The position numbers were made by a program, and so were the translations under genes. Shown here piece by piece: positions 37,548-51,110 of a stretch of 64,000 nt of DNA (the first letter of the stretch is position 1; each line of letters begins with the position of its first letter). The stretch lies in assembly GCF_051401765.1 (NCBI RefSeq), contig NW_027480423.1, positions 3,410,001 through 3,474,000 of the forward strand, written 5' to 3'. Below the pieces are notes generated by a model that searched no databases, was not told where the DNA came from, and saw only the letters and a list, made by a program, of their open reading frames with translations. The DNA is from Calliopsis andreniformis (taxonomy: Eukaryota > Arthropoda > Insecta > Hymenoptera > Andrenidae).

Positions 37548-40366
37548 TTAGGGCCTTAGAAGTCAACGCCAGAAGCATAAAATACAATATAAATACAACA
37601 GTTTTTCCAGCGTATAAAACGAATATTTGCAACCAGTATGAAAGTTATGCTCATTTCTACGATACGGGCAAACTAGGCTTCACTCTAGTGCGTTGTGCCA
37701 CCAGATCGAATAGCTAGCGCCTGAGAAGTCACTGCCCGAAGCAAAAAATACAATAAAAATACACAATCTTTCCATAGTATAACAGGAATAATTGCAACCA
37801 GTGTGAAAGTAATGGTCATTTCTACGTCGTGGGGAACCTAGACTTCAGTCTAGGGCGTTGCTCCACCAGATCGAATAGTTAGGGACTTACAATTCAACGC
37901 CAGAAGCATAAAATACAATAAAAATTCAACAGTCTTTCCATCGTATAAAAAGAATCATTGCAACCAGTCTGAAAGTAATGGTCATTTCTATGCTTCGAGC
38001 AACATACGCTTAACTATTGGACGTTGCCCCACGAGATCGAATAGCTACGACCTTAGAAGTCAACACCTGAAACATAAAATACAATAAAAATACAACAGTT
38101 TCTCCATCGTATAGCATGAATAATTGCAACCAGTGTGAAAGTACTGGCCATTTCTACGTTTCGGGCAACCTAGACTTTACTCTAGGGCGTTGCCCCACCA
38201 AATCGAATAGCTAGGATCTTAGAAGTCAATGCCAGAAGCATAAAATACAATAAAAATACAGCAGTTTTTCCATCGTATAGCATGAATAATTGCAACCAGT
38301 GTGAATGTAATGGTCATTTCGACGTTTCGGGCAATCTAGGCTTCACTCTAGGGCGTTCCGCCGCCAGATCGAATAGTTAGGGCCTAAGAAGTCAACGCCA
38401 GAAGCATAAAATGGAATAAAAATACAACAGCTTTACCATCGCAAAAAAAGAATAATTGCAACCAGTGTGAAACTAATGGTCATTTCAACGCTTCGGGCAG
38501 CATACTTTTCACTCATGGACGTTGCCCAACGAAATCGAATAGCTAGGACCCTAGAAGTCAACGCCAGAAGCATAAAATACAAAATAAATAGAACAGTTTT
38601 CCATAGTATAAAACGAGTAATTGCAACCAGTGTGAAAGTTATGGTAATTTCTACGTTCCGGGCAACCTAGGCTTCACTCTAGGGCGTTCCCCCGCCAGAT
38701 CGAATAGTTAGGGCCTAAGAAGTCACCGCCAGAAGCATAAAACATAATATAAATAAAACAGTTTTTCCATCGTATAAAACGAATAATTGCAATCAGAATG
38801 AAAGTTATGGTCATTTCTACGTTTCGGTCATCCTAGACATAACTCTGAGGCATTGCTCAACCAGATCGAATACGTAGGGCCTTAGAAGTCAAATCCAGAA
38901 GCAAAAAGTACAATAAAAAACCAACAGTTTGTCCATCGTATAATAGGAATAATTGCAACCAGTGTTAAAATAATGGTTATTTCTACTTTCCAGGCAACCT
39001 AGGCTTCACTCTAGGGCGTTGCTCCACTAGATCGAATAGTTAGGGCCTAAGAAGTCAACGCCAGAAGCATAAAGTACAATAAAAATGCAACAGTTTTTCC
39101 ATCGTATAGCAGGAATAACTGCAACCAGTGTGAAAGTACTGGTCATTTCTACGTCTCGGGCAACCTAGACTTCACTCTAGGGCGTTGCCCCACCAAATCG
39201 AATAGGTAGGGCCTTAGAAGTCAACGCCCAAAGCATAAAACACAATAAAAGTACAACAGTCTTTCCATCGTATACACAGAATAATTGCAACCAGTGTGAA
39301 TGTTATGGTCATTTCTACGTTCCGGGCAACCTACGTTTCACTCTATGGCGTTGCTCCACCAGATGGAATAGTTATGGCCTAAGAAGTCAAAGCCAGAAGC
39401 ACCAAATACATAATAAATACAACAGTTTTTCCATCGTATAAAACGAATAATTGCAACCAGTGTGAAAGTAATGGTCATTTCTACGTTCCGGGCAACCTAG
39501 GGTTCAGTCTATGGCGTTGCTCCACCAGATCGAATAGTTAGGGACTTAAAATTCAACGCCAGAAGCATAAAATACAATACAAATACAACAGTTTTTCCAT
39601 CGTATAACAGGAATAATTGCAACCAGTGTGAATGTAATGGACGTTTCTATGTTCCGGGCAACCTACGTTTCACTCTATGGCGTTGCTCCACCAGATCGAA
39701 TAGTTACGGCCTAAGAAGTCAACGCCAGAAGCACCAAATACAAAATAAGTACTACAGTTTTTCCATCGTATTAAACGAATAATTGCAACCAGTGTGAAAG
39801 TAATGGTCTTTTCTACGTTCCGGGCAACCTACGCGTCACTCTAGGGCGTTGCTCCACCACATCGAATAGGTACGGCCTTAGAATTCAAAGCCAGAAGCGT
39901 AACATACAATATAAATACAACTGTTTTTCCATTGTATAGCATGCATCACTGCAACCAGTGCGAAGGTAATGATCGTTTCGGCGTTTCGGGCATCCAAATC
40001 TTAACTCTGAGGCGTTGCTAGACCAGATCGAAGAGTTAGGGCCTAAGAAGTCAACGCCAGAAGCATAAAATACAATAAAAATACAACAATTTTTCCATCG
40101 TATAACAGGAATAATTGCAACCAGTGTGAAAGTGCTGGTCATTTCTACGTTCCGGGTAACCTAGGCTTCACTCTAGGGCGTTGCTCCGCCAGATCGAATA
40201 GTTAGGGCCTAACAAGTCAACGCCAGAACCATAAAATGCAATATAAATAGAACAGTTTTTCCATTCCATATAGCGAATAATGCAACCAGTACGAAAGTTA
40301 TGGTCATTTCTACTTTCCGGGCAACCTAGGCTTCACCCTAGGGCGTTGCTCCACCAGATCGAATAG
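37548..40366. repeat. 17-mer HOR, copy 2 (2,819 bp)
   Basis: Second tandem copy. Its central portion (38,131 onward) also belongs to the 17,584-bp-spaced duplication with 20,547-25,829, so this stretch is the overlap of two different duplication events. Confidence 0.9.
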
Positions 40367-40963
40367 TTAGGGCCTTAGAAGTCAACGCCAGAAGCATAAA
40401 ATACAATATAAATACAACAGTTTTTCCAGCGTATAAAACGAATATTTGCAACCAGTATGAAAGTTATGCTCATTTCTACGATACGGGCAAACTAGGCTTC
40501 ACTCTAGTGCGTTGTGCCACCAGATCGAATAGCTAGCGCCTGAGAAGTCACTGCCCGAAGCAAAAAATACAATAAAAATACACAATCTTTCCATAGTATA
40601 ACAGGAATAATTGCAACCAGTGTGAAAGTAATGGTCATTTCTACGTCGCGGGGAACCTAGACTTCAGTCTAGGGCGTTGCTCCACCAGATCGAATAGTTA
40701 GGGACTTACAATTCAACGCCAGAAGCATAAAATACAATAAAAATTCAACAGTCTTTCCATCGTATAAAAAGAATCATTGCAACCAGTCTGAAAGTAATGG
40801 TCATTTCTATGCTTCGAGCAACATACGCTTAACTATTGGACGTTGCCCCACGAGATCGAATAGCTACGACCTTAGAAGTCAACACCTGAAACATAAAATA
40901 CAATAAAAATACAACAGTTTCTCCATCGTATAGCATGAATAATTGCAACCAGTGTGAAAGTAA
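40367..40963. repeat. 17-mer HOR, partial third copy
   Basis: The 2,819-bp period continues for about 600 bp (3.6 monomers) until AGTGTGAAAGTAATGGTC replaces AGTGTGAAAGTACTGGCC at about 40,963. Confidence 0.85.
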
Positions 40964-43404
40964 TGGTCATTTCTACGTTCCGGGCAACCTAGGCTTCACC
41001 CTAGGATGTTCTTCCACCAGATCGAATAGTTAGGACCTAGGAAGTCAACGCCAGGAGAATAAAATACAATATAAGTACAACAGCTTTTCCACTGTATAAA
41101 ACGAATAATTGCAACCAGTGTGAATGTAATGGACGTTTCTATGTTCCGGGCAACCTACGTTTCACTCTATGGCGTTGCTCCACCAGATCGAATAGTTACG
41201 GCCTAAGAAGTCAACGCCAGAAGCACCAAATACAAAATAAGTACTACAGTTTTTCCATCGTATTAAACGAATTATTGCAACCAGTGTGAAAGTAATGGTC
41301 TTTTCTACGTTCCGGGCAACCTACGCGTCACTCTAGGGCGTAGCTCCACCACATCGAATAGGTACGGCCTTAGAATTCAAAGCCAGAAGCGTAAAATACA
41401 ATATAAATACAACAGTTTTTCGATCGTATAAAACGAATAATTGCAACCAGTATGAAAGTTATGGTCATTTCTACTTTCCGGGCAACCTAGGTTTCACCCT
41501 AGGGCGCTGCTCCAACAGATTAAGTAGTAAGGGCCTTAGAAGTCAACGCCCGAAGCATAAAATGCAATAAAAATACAACACTTTTTCCACCGTATAACAG
41601 GATTAATTGCAACCAGTTTGAATGTGATGGTCATTTCTACGTTCCGGCCAACCTAGGCTTACCTCTATTGCGTTGCTCCTCCAGATCGAATAGTTAGGGC
41701 CTTAGAAGTCAACGCCAGAAGCACAAAATACAATATAAATACAACTGTTTTTCCATTGTATAGCATGGATCACTGCAACCAGTGCGAAGGTAATGATCAT
41801 TTCGGCGTTTCGGGCATCCAAATCTTAACTCTGTGGCGTTGCTACACCAGATCGAAGAGTTAGGGCCTTAAAAGTAAACGCCAGAAGCATAAACTACAAA
41901 ATAAATACAACAGTCTTTCCATCGTATAAAACGAATAATTGCAACCTGTGTGAAGGTTATGGTCATTTCCACGTTCCGGGCAACCAAGGCTTCACTGTAG
42001 GATGTTGCACCACCACATCGAATAGCTACGGCCTTAGAAGTCAACGCCTGAAGCATAAAATACAATATAAATACAACAGTTTTTCCATCGTATAAAACGA
42101 ATAATTGCAGCCAGTATGAAAGTTATGGTCATTTCTACTTTCCGGGCAACCTAGGCTTCGCTCTAGGGCGTTGATCCAACAGATTGAATAGTTAGGGGCT
42201 TAGAAGTCAACGCCCGAAGCATAAAATGCAATAAAAATACAATAGTTTTTCCATCGTATAACAGGATTAATTGCAACCTGTTTGAAAGTGATGGCCATTT
42301 CTACGTTCCGGGCAACCTAGGCTTCCCTCTATTGCGTTGCTCCACCAGATCGAATAGTTAGGGCCTTAGAAGTCAACGCCAGAAGCATAAAATACAATAT
42401 AAATACAACAGTTTTTCCAGCGTATAAAGCGAATAATTGCAGCCAGTGTGAAAGTTATGGGCATTTCTACTTTCCGGGCAACCTAGGCTTCACTCTTGGA
42501 CGTTGCCCCACGAGATCGAATAGCTACGAACTTAGAAGTCAACGCCCGGAGCATAAAATACAAAATAAATAGACCAGTTTTCCATTGTATAAAACGAATA
42601 ATTGCAACCAGTGTGAAAGTTATGGTAATTTCTACGTTCCGGGCAACCTAGGCGTCACACTAGGGCGTCGCTCCACCACATATAATAGCTACGGCCTTAG
42701 AAGTCAACGCCAGAAGCATAAAATACAATATAAATACGACAGATCTTCCATTGCATAAAACGAATAATTGCAACCAGTGAGAAAGTTATGGTCATTTCTA
42801 CGTTCCGGATAACCTAGGGTTCACCCTAGGGCGTTGTTCACCAGATCGAATAGTTAAGGCCCAAGAAGTGAACTCCAGAAGCATTAAATACAATAAAGAT
42901 GCAACAGCTTTTCCATCGTATAGAACGAATAATTGCAAACAGTGTGAAAGTAATGGTCATTTCTACGTTCCGGCCAACCTAGGCTTCGCTCTAGGGCGTT
43001 CCTCCACCAGATCGAATAGCTAGGGACTTAGAATTAAACGCCAGAAGCATAAAATACAATAAAAATACAACAGTTTTTCCATCGTATGGAAAGAATAATT
43101 GCAACCAGTGTGAAAGTACTGGTCATTTCTACGTTCCGGGTCACCTAGGTTTGACTCTAGGGCGTTGCTCCACCACATCCAATAGCTTCAGCCTTAGAAG
43201 TCAACGCCAGAAGCATAAAATACAATATAAATACAACAGTTTTTCCATTGTATAAAACGAGTAATTGCAACCAGTGTGAAGGGTATGGTCATTTCTACGT
43301 TCCGGGCAACCTACGTTTCACTCTATGGCGTTGCTCCACCAGATGGAATAGTTATGGCCTAAGAAGTCAAAGCCAGAAGCACCAAATACATAATAAATAC
43401 AACA
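40964..43404. repeat. Tail of the 17,584-bp-spaced duplication
   Basis: Collinear with 23,380-25,820, including the CTAGGATGTTCTTCC monomer, the CGGCCAACCTAGG series and the private 42,484-43,413 segment. Between 43,300 and 43,480 two almost identical monomers (AGATGGAATAGTTATGG) stand side by side at the joint with the next block. Confidence 0.85.
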
Positions 43405-46400
43405 GTTTTTCCATCGTATAAACAGAATAATTGCAACCAGTGTGAATGTTATGGTCATTTCTACGTTCCGGGCAACCTACGTTTCACTCTATGGCGTTGC
43501 TCCACCAGATGGAATAGTTATGGCCTAAGAAGTCAAAGCCAGAAGCACCAAATACATAATAAATACAACAGTTTTTCCATCGTATAAAACGAATAATTGC
43601 AACCAGTGTGAAAGTAATGGTCATTTCTACGTTCCGGGCAACCTAGGGTTCAGTCTATGGCGTTGCTCCACCAGATCGAATAGTTAGGGACTTAAAATTC
43701 AACGCCAGAAGCATAAAATACAATACAAATACAACAGTTTTTCCATCGTATAACAGGAATAATTGCAACCAGTGTGAATGTAATGGACGTTTCTATGTTC
43801 CGGGCAACCTACGTTTCACTCTATGGCGTTGCTCCACCAGATCGAATAGTTACGGCCTAAGAAGTCAACGCCAGAAGCACCAAATACAAAATAAGTACTA
43901 CTGTTTTTCCATCGTATTAAACGAATAATTGCAACCAGTGTGAAAGTAATGGTCTTTTCTACGTTCCGGGCAACCTACGCGTCACTCTAGGGCGTTGCTC
44001 CACCACATCGAATAGGTACGGCCTTAGAATTCAAAGCCAGAAGCGTAACATACAATATAAATACAACTGTTTTTCCATTGTATAGCGTGCATCACTGCAA
44101 CCAGTGCGAAGGTAATGATCGTTTCGGCGTTTCGGGCATCCAAATCTTAACTCTGAGGCGTTGCTAGACCAGATCGAAGAGTTAGGGCCTAAGAAGTCAA
44201 CGCCAGAAGCATAAAATACAATAAAAATACAACAATTTTTCCATCGTATAACAGGAATAATTGCAACCAGTGTGAAAGTGCTGGTCATTTCTACGTTCCG
44301 GGTAACCTAGGCTTCACTCTAGGGCGTTGCTCCGCCAGATCGAATAGTTAGGGCCTAACAAGTCAACGCCAGAACCATAAAATGCAATATAAATAGAACA
44401 GTTTTTCCATTCCATATAGCGAATAATGCAACCAGTACGAAAGTTATGGTCATTTCTACTTTCCGGGCAACCTAGGCTTCACCCTAGGGCGTTGCTCCAC
44501 CAGATCGAATAGTTAGGGCCTTAGAAGTCAACGCCAGAAGCATAAAATACAATATAAATACAACAGTTTTTCCAGCGTATAAAACGAATATTTGCAACCA
44601 GTATGAAAGTTATGCTCATTTCTACGATACGGGCAAACTAGGCTTCACTCTAGTGCGTTGTGCCACCAGATCGAATAGCTAGCGCCTGAGAAGTCACTGC
44701 CCGAAGCAAAAAATACAATAAAAATACACAATCTTTCCATAGTATAACAGGAATAATTGCAACCAGTGTGAAAGTAATGGTCATTTCTACGTCGTGGGGA
44801 ACCTAGACTTCAGTCTAGGGCGTTGCTCCACCAGATCGAATAGTTAGGGACTTACAATTCAACGCCAGAAGCATAAAATACAATAAAAATTCAACAGTCT
44901 TTCCATCGTATAAAAAGAATCATTGCAACCAGTCTGAAAGTAATGGTCATTTCTATGCTTCGAGCAACATACGCTTAACTATTGGACGTTGCCCCACGAG
45001 ATCGAATAGCTACGACCTTAGAAGTCAACACCTGAAACATAAAATACAATAAAAATACAACAGTTTCCCCATCGTATAGCATGAATAATTGCAACCAGTG
45101 TGAAAGTACTGGCCATTTCTACGTTTCGGGCAACCTAGACTTTACTCTAGGGCGTTGCCCCACCAAATCGAATAGCTAGGATCTTAGAAGTCAATGCCAG
45201 AAGCATAAAATACAATAAAAATACAGCAGTTTTTCCATCGTATAGCATGAATAATTGCAACCAGTGTGAATGTAATGGTCATTTCGACGTTTCGGGCAAT
45301 CTAGGCTTCACTCTAGGGCGTTCCGCCGCCAGATCGAATAGTTAGGGCCTAAGAAGTCAACGCCAGAAGCATAAAATGGAATAAAAATACAACAGCTTTA
45401 CCATCGCAAAAAAAGAATAATTGCAACCAGTGTCAAACTAATGGTCATTTCAACGCTTCGGGCAGCATACTTTTCACTCATGGACGTTGCCCAACGAAAT
45501 CGAATAGCTAGGACCCTAGAAGTCAACGCCAGAAGCATAAAATACAAAATAAATAGAACAGTTTTCCATAGTATAAAACGAGTAATTGCAACCAGTGTGA
45601 AAGTTATGGTAATTTCTACGTTCCGGGCAACCTAGGCTTCACTCTAGGGCGTTCCCCCGCCAGATCGAATAGTTAGGGCCTAAGAAGTCACCGCCAGAAG
45701 CATAAAACATAATATAAATAAAACAGTTTTTCCATCGTATAAAACGAATAATTGCAATCAGAATGAAAGTTATGGTCATTTCTACGTTTCGGTCATCCTA
45801 GACATAACTCTGAGGCATTGCTCAACCAGATCGAATACGTAGGGCCTTAGAAGTCAAATCCAGAAGCAAAAAGTACAATAAAAAACCAACAGTTTGTCCA
45901 TCGTATAATAGGAATAATTGCAACCAGTGTTAAAATAATGGTTATTTCTACTTTCCAGGCAACCTAGGCTTCACTCTAGGGCGTTGCTCCACTAGATCGA
46001 ATAGTTAGGGCCTAAGAAGTCAACGCCAGAAGCATAAAGTACAATAAAAATGCAACAGTTTTTCCATCGTATAGCAGGAATAACTGCAACCAGTGTGAAA
46101 GTACTGGTCATTTCTACGTCTCGGGCAACCTAGACTTCACTCTAGGGCGTTGCCCCACCAAATCGAATAGGTAGGGCCTTAGAAGTCAACGCCCAAAGCA
46201 TAAAACACAATAAAAGTACAACAGTCTTTCCATCGTATACACAGAATAATTGCAACCAGTGTGAATGTTATGGTCATTTCTACGTTCCGGGCAACCTACG
46301 TTTCACTCTATGGCGTTGCTCCACCAGATGGAATAGTTATGGCCTAAGAAGTCAAAGCCAGAAGCACCAAATACATAATAAATACAACAGTTTTTCCATC

Positions 46401-49119
46401 GTATAAAACGAATAATTGCAACCAGTGTGAAAGTAATGGTCATTTCTACGTTCCGGGCAACCTAGGGTTCAGTCTATGGCGTTGCTCCACCAGATCGAAT
46501 AGTTAGGGACTTAAAATTCAACGCCAGAAGCATAAAATACAATACAAATACAACAGTTTTTCCATCGTATAACAGGAATAATTGCAACCAGTGTGAATGT
46601 AATGGACGTTTCTATGTTCCGGGCAACCTACGTTTCACTCTATGGCGTTGCTCCACCAGATCGAATAGTTACGGCCTAAGAAGTCAACGCCAGAAGCACC
46701 AAATACAAAATAAGTACTACAGTTTTTCCATCGTATTAAACGAATAATTGCAACCAGTGTGAAAGTAATGGTCTTTTCTACGTTCCGGGCAACCTACGCG
46801 TCACTCTAGGGCGTTGCTCCACCACATCGAATAGGTACGGCCTTAGAATTCAAAGCCAGAAGCGTAACATACAATATAAATACAACAGTTTTTCTATTGT
46901 ATAGCATGCATCACTGCAACCAGTGCGAAGGTAATGATCGTTTCGGCGTTTCGGGCATCCAAATCTTAACTCTGAGGCGTTGCTAGACCAGATCGAAGAG
47001 TTAGGGCCTAAGAAGTCAACGCCAGAAGCATAAAATACAATAAAAATACAACAATTTTTCCATCGTATAACAGGAATAATTGCAACCAGTGTGAAAGTGC
47101 TGGTCATTTCTACGTTCCGGGTAACCTAGGCTTCACTCTAGGGCGTTGCTCCGCCAGATCGAATAGTTAGGGCCTAACAAGTCAACGCCAGAACCATAAA
47201 ATGCAATATAAATAGAACAGTTTTTCCATTCCATATAGCGAATAATGCAACCAGTACGAAAGTTATGGTCATTTCTACTTTCCGGGCAACCTAGGCTTCA
47301 CCCTAGGGCGTTGCTCCACCAGATCGAATAGTTAGGGCCTTAGAAGTCAACGCCAGAAGCATAAAATACAATATAAATACAACAGTTTTTCCAGCGTATA
47401 AAACGAATATTTGCAACCAGTATGAAAGTTATGCTCATTTCTACGATACGGGCAAACTAGGCTTCACTCTAGTGCGTTGTGCCACCAGATCGAATAGCTA
47501 GCGCCTGAGAAGTCACTGCCCGAAGCAAAAAATACAATAAAAATACACAATCTTTCCATAGTATAACAGGAATAATTGCAACCAGTGTGAAAGTAATGGT
47601 CATTTCTACGTCGCGGGGAACCTAGACTTCAGTCTAGGGCGTTGCTCCACCAGATCGAATAGTTAGGGACTTACAATTCAACGCCAGAAGCATAAAATAC
47701 AATAAAAATTCAACAGTCTTTCCATCGTATAAAAAGAATCATTGCAACCAGTCTGAAAGTAATGGTCATTTCTATGCTTCGAGCAACATACGCTTAACTA
47801 TTGGACGTTGCCCCACGAGATCGAATAGCTACGACCTTAGAAGTCAACACCTGAAACATAAAATACAATAAAAATACAACAGTTTCTCCATCGTATAGCA
47901 TGAATAATTGCAACCAGTGTGAAAGTAATGGTCATTTCTACGTTCCGGGCAACCTAGGCTTCACCCTAGGATGTTCTTCCACCAGATCGAATAGTTAGGA
48001 CCTAGGAAGTCAACGCCAGGAGAATAAAATACAATATAAGTACAACAGCTTTTCCACTGTATAAAACGAATAATTGCAACCAGTGTGAATGTAATGGACG
48101 TTTCTATGTTCCGGGCAACCTACGTTTCACTCTATGGCGTTGCTCCACCAGATCGAATAGTTACGGCCTAAGAAGTCAACGCCAGAAGCACCAAATACAA
48201 AATAAGTACTACAGTTTTTCCATCGTATTAAACGAATTATTGCAACCAGTGTGAAAGTAATGGTCTTTTCTACGTTCCGGGCAACCTACGCGTCACTCTA
48301 GGGCGTAGCTCCACCACATCGAATAGGTACGGCCTTAGAATTCAAAGCCAGAAGCGTAAAATACAATATAAATACAACAGTTTTTCGATCGTATAAAACG
48401 AATAATTGCAACCAGTATGAAAGTTATGGTCATTTCTACTTTCCGGGCAACCTAGGTTTCACCCTAGGGCGCTGCTCCAACAGATTAAGTAGTAAGGGCC
48501 TTAGAAGTCAACGCCCGAAGCATAAAATGCAATAAAAATACAACACTTTTTCCACCGTATAACAGGATTAATTGCAACCAGTTTGAATGTGATGGTCATT
48601 TCTACGTTCCGGCCAACCTAGGCTTACCTCTATTGCGTTGCTCCTCCAGATCGAATAGTTAGGGCCTTAGAAGTCAACGCCAGAAGCACAAAATACAATA
48701 TAAATACAACTGTTTTTCCATTGTATAGCATGGATCACTGCAACCAGTGCGAAGGTAATGATCATTTCGGCGTTTCGGGCATCCAAATCTTAACTCTGTG
48801 GCGTTGCTACACCAGATCGAAGAGTTAGGGCCTTAAAAGTCAACGCCAGAAGCATAAACTACAAAATAAATACAACAGTCTTTCCATCGTATAAAACGAA
48901 TAATTGCAACCTGTGTGAAGGTTATGGTCATTTCCACGTTCCGGGCAACCAAGGCTTCACTGTAGGATGTTGCACCACCACATCGAATAGCTACGGCCTT
49001 AGAAGTCAACGCCTGAAGCATAAAATACAATATAAATACAACAGTTTTTCCATCGTATAAAACGAATAATTGCAGCCAGTATGAAAGTTATGGTCATTTC
49101 TACTTTCCGGGCAACCTAG
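43405..49119. repeat. 5.7-kb duplicate of 36,440-42,154 (42-monomer spacing)
   Basis: Constant offset of 6,965 (42 x 166 minus 7) from the AACAGAATAATTGC joint at 43,420 through 49,119, where GCAACCTAGA replaces GCAACCTAGG. It carries a second pair of 17-mer units (period 2,819 from about 43,405 to 47,928). Private SNPs track the copies: AGCGTGCATC occurs near 37,120 and 44,085 only, and TACTACTGTTTTT near 36,930 and 43,897 only. Confidence 0.92.
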
Positions 49120-50523
49120 ACTTCTCTCTGAGGCATTGCTCCACCAGATCGAATAGTTAGGGCCTAAGAAGTCAACGCCAGAAGCATAAAATACAATATA
49201 AATACAACAGCTTTGCCATCGTATAATATGAATAATTGCAAACAGTGCAAAAGATATGGACATTTCTACGTTCCGGGCTACCTAGGCTTCACTCTATGGG
49301 GTTCTTCCACCACATCGAATAGCAACGGCCTCAGAGGTCAACGCCAGAAGCATAAAATACAATATAAATATAACAGTTTTTCCATCGTATAAAACGAATA
49401 ATAGCAGCCAGTGTGAAAGTTGTGGTCATTTCTACGTTCCGGGCACCCTAGGCTTCACTCTAAGGCGTTGTTCCACCAGATCAAACAGTTAGGGCCTTAG
49501 AAGTCAACGCCCGAAGCATAAAACACAAAATATATAGAACGGTTTTTCCATTGTATAAAACGAATAATTGCTACCAGCGTAAAAGTTATGGTCATTTCTA
49601 CGTTCCGGGCAACCTAGGTTTCACTCCAGGGCGTTGCTCCACCAGATCGAATAGTTACGGCCTTAGAAGTCAACGCCAGAAGCATAAAATACAATAAAGA
49701 TGCAACAGTTTTTCCATCGTATAAAACGAATAATTGCAACCAGTGTGAAAGTTATGGTCATTTCTACGTTCCGAGCAACCTAGGCGTCACTCTAGGGCGT
49801 TGCTCCACCGGATCGAATAGCTAGGGATTTAGAATTCAACGCCATAAGAACAAAACACGATACAAGTACAACAGTTTTTCCATCGTATAAAACGAATAAT
49901 TGCAACCAGTGTGAAAGTTATGGTCATTTCTACATACCGATCAACCTAGGCATCACTCTAGGGCGTTGCTCCACCAGATCGAATAGTGAGGTCCTTAGAA
50001 GTCAACGCCAGAAGCATAAAATACGATATAAATACAACAGCTTTTCCATCGTATGAAAGGAACAATTGCAGACAGTGTGAAAGCTATGGCCATTTCTACA
50101 TTCCGAGCAACCTAGGCTTCACTCTAGGGCGTTGCTCCACCTGATCGAATAGTTAGGGCCTTAGAAGTCAACGCCAGAAGCATAAAATACAATAAAGATG
50201 CAACAGCCTTTCCATCGTATAGCAGGAATAATTTGCAACCAGTGTGGTAGTAGTGGTCATTTCTACGTACCGGGCAGCCTAGGCTTCACTCTAGGGCGGT
50301 GCTCCAACATATCGAGTAGCTACGGCCTTAGAAGTCTACGACTGAAGCACAAAATACAATAAAAATACAACAGTCTTTTCATCGTATAACAGCAATAATT
50401 GCAACAAGCGTGATAGTAATGATCATTTCGGCGTTTCGTGCATCCTAGACTTATCTCTGAGGCATTGCTCCACCAGGTCGAATAGTTAGGGCCTAAGAAG
50501 TCAACGCCAGAAGCATAAAATAC
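49120..50523. repeat. Right-domain monomers, first copy of a composite block
   Basis: 49,118-49,617 matches 51,111-51,610 (offset about 1,993, 12 monomers), and 49,616-50,523 matches 51,775-52,682 (offset 2,159, 13 monomers). The step between offsets means one monomer was gained in the second copy near 51,611-51,774. Variants typical of this domain start here: TTCCGAGCAACCTAGG, AATAGTGAGGTCC and GGGATTTAGAATTC. Confidence 0.85.
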
Positions 50524-51110
50524 AACATAAATACAATAGATTTTCCATTGTATATAATGTATATCTGCAAACAGTGTGAAAGTAATGGTTATTTCTACGT
50601 AGCGGGCAACCTAGGCTCCACTCTCGGGCGTTGCTCCACCAAATCAAATAGCTAGGGCCTTAGAAGTCAGCGCCAGAAGCATAAAATACAATAAAGGTGC
50701 AAAAGTTTTTCCATCGTATAACAGGAATAACTGTAAACAGTGTGAAAGTAATGGTCATTTCTACGTTCCAGGCAACCTAGGCTTCACTCTAGGTCGTTGT
50801 TCCAACAGATCGAATAGTTAGGGCCTAAGAAGTCAACGCCAGAAGCATAAAATACAATATAAATATAACAGTTTTTCCATCGTATAAAGAGAATAATAGC
50901 AACCAGTGTGAAAGTTAGGGTCATTTCTACGTTCCGGGCAGCCTAGGCTTCACTCTAGGACGTTGCTCCACCAGATGGAATAGTTTGCGCCTTTGAAGTC
51001 AACGCCAGAAGCATACAATACAATAAAGATGCAACAGTATTTCCATCGTATAACAGGAATAATTGCAACCAGTGTGATAGTAATGATCATTTCGGCGTTT
51101 CGGGCATCCT
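50524..51110. repeat. Spacer monomers between composite-block copies
   Basis: About 3.5 monomers related to 54,520-54,900 and 60,330-60,700 (TATATAATGTATATCTGC, GGCTCCACTCTCGGGCG, CTCTAGGTCGTTGTTCC). Nothing other than satellite is seen. Confidence 0.75.
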
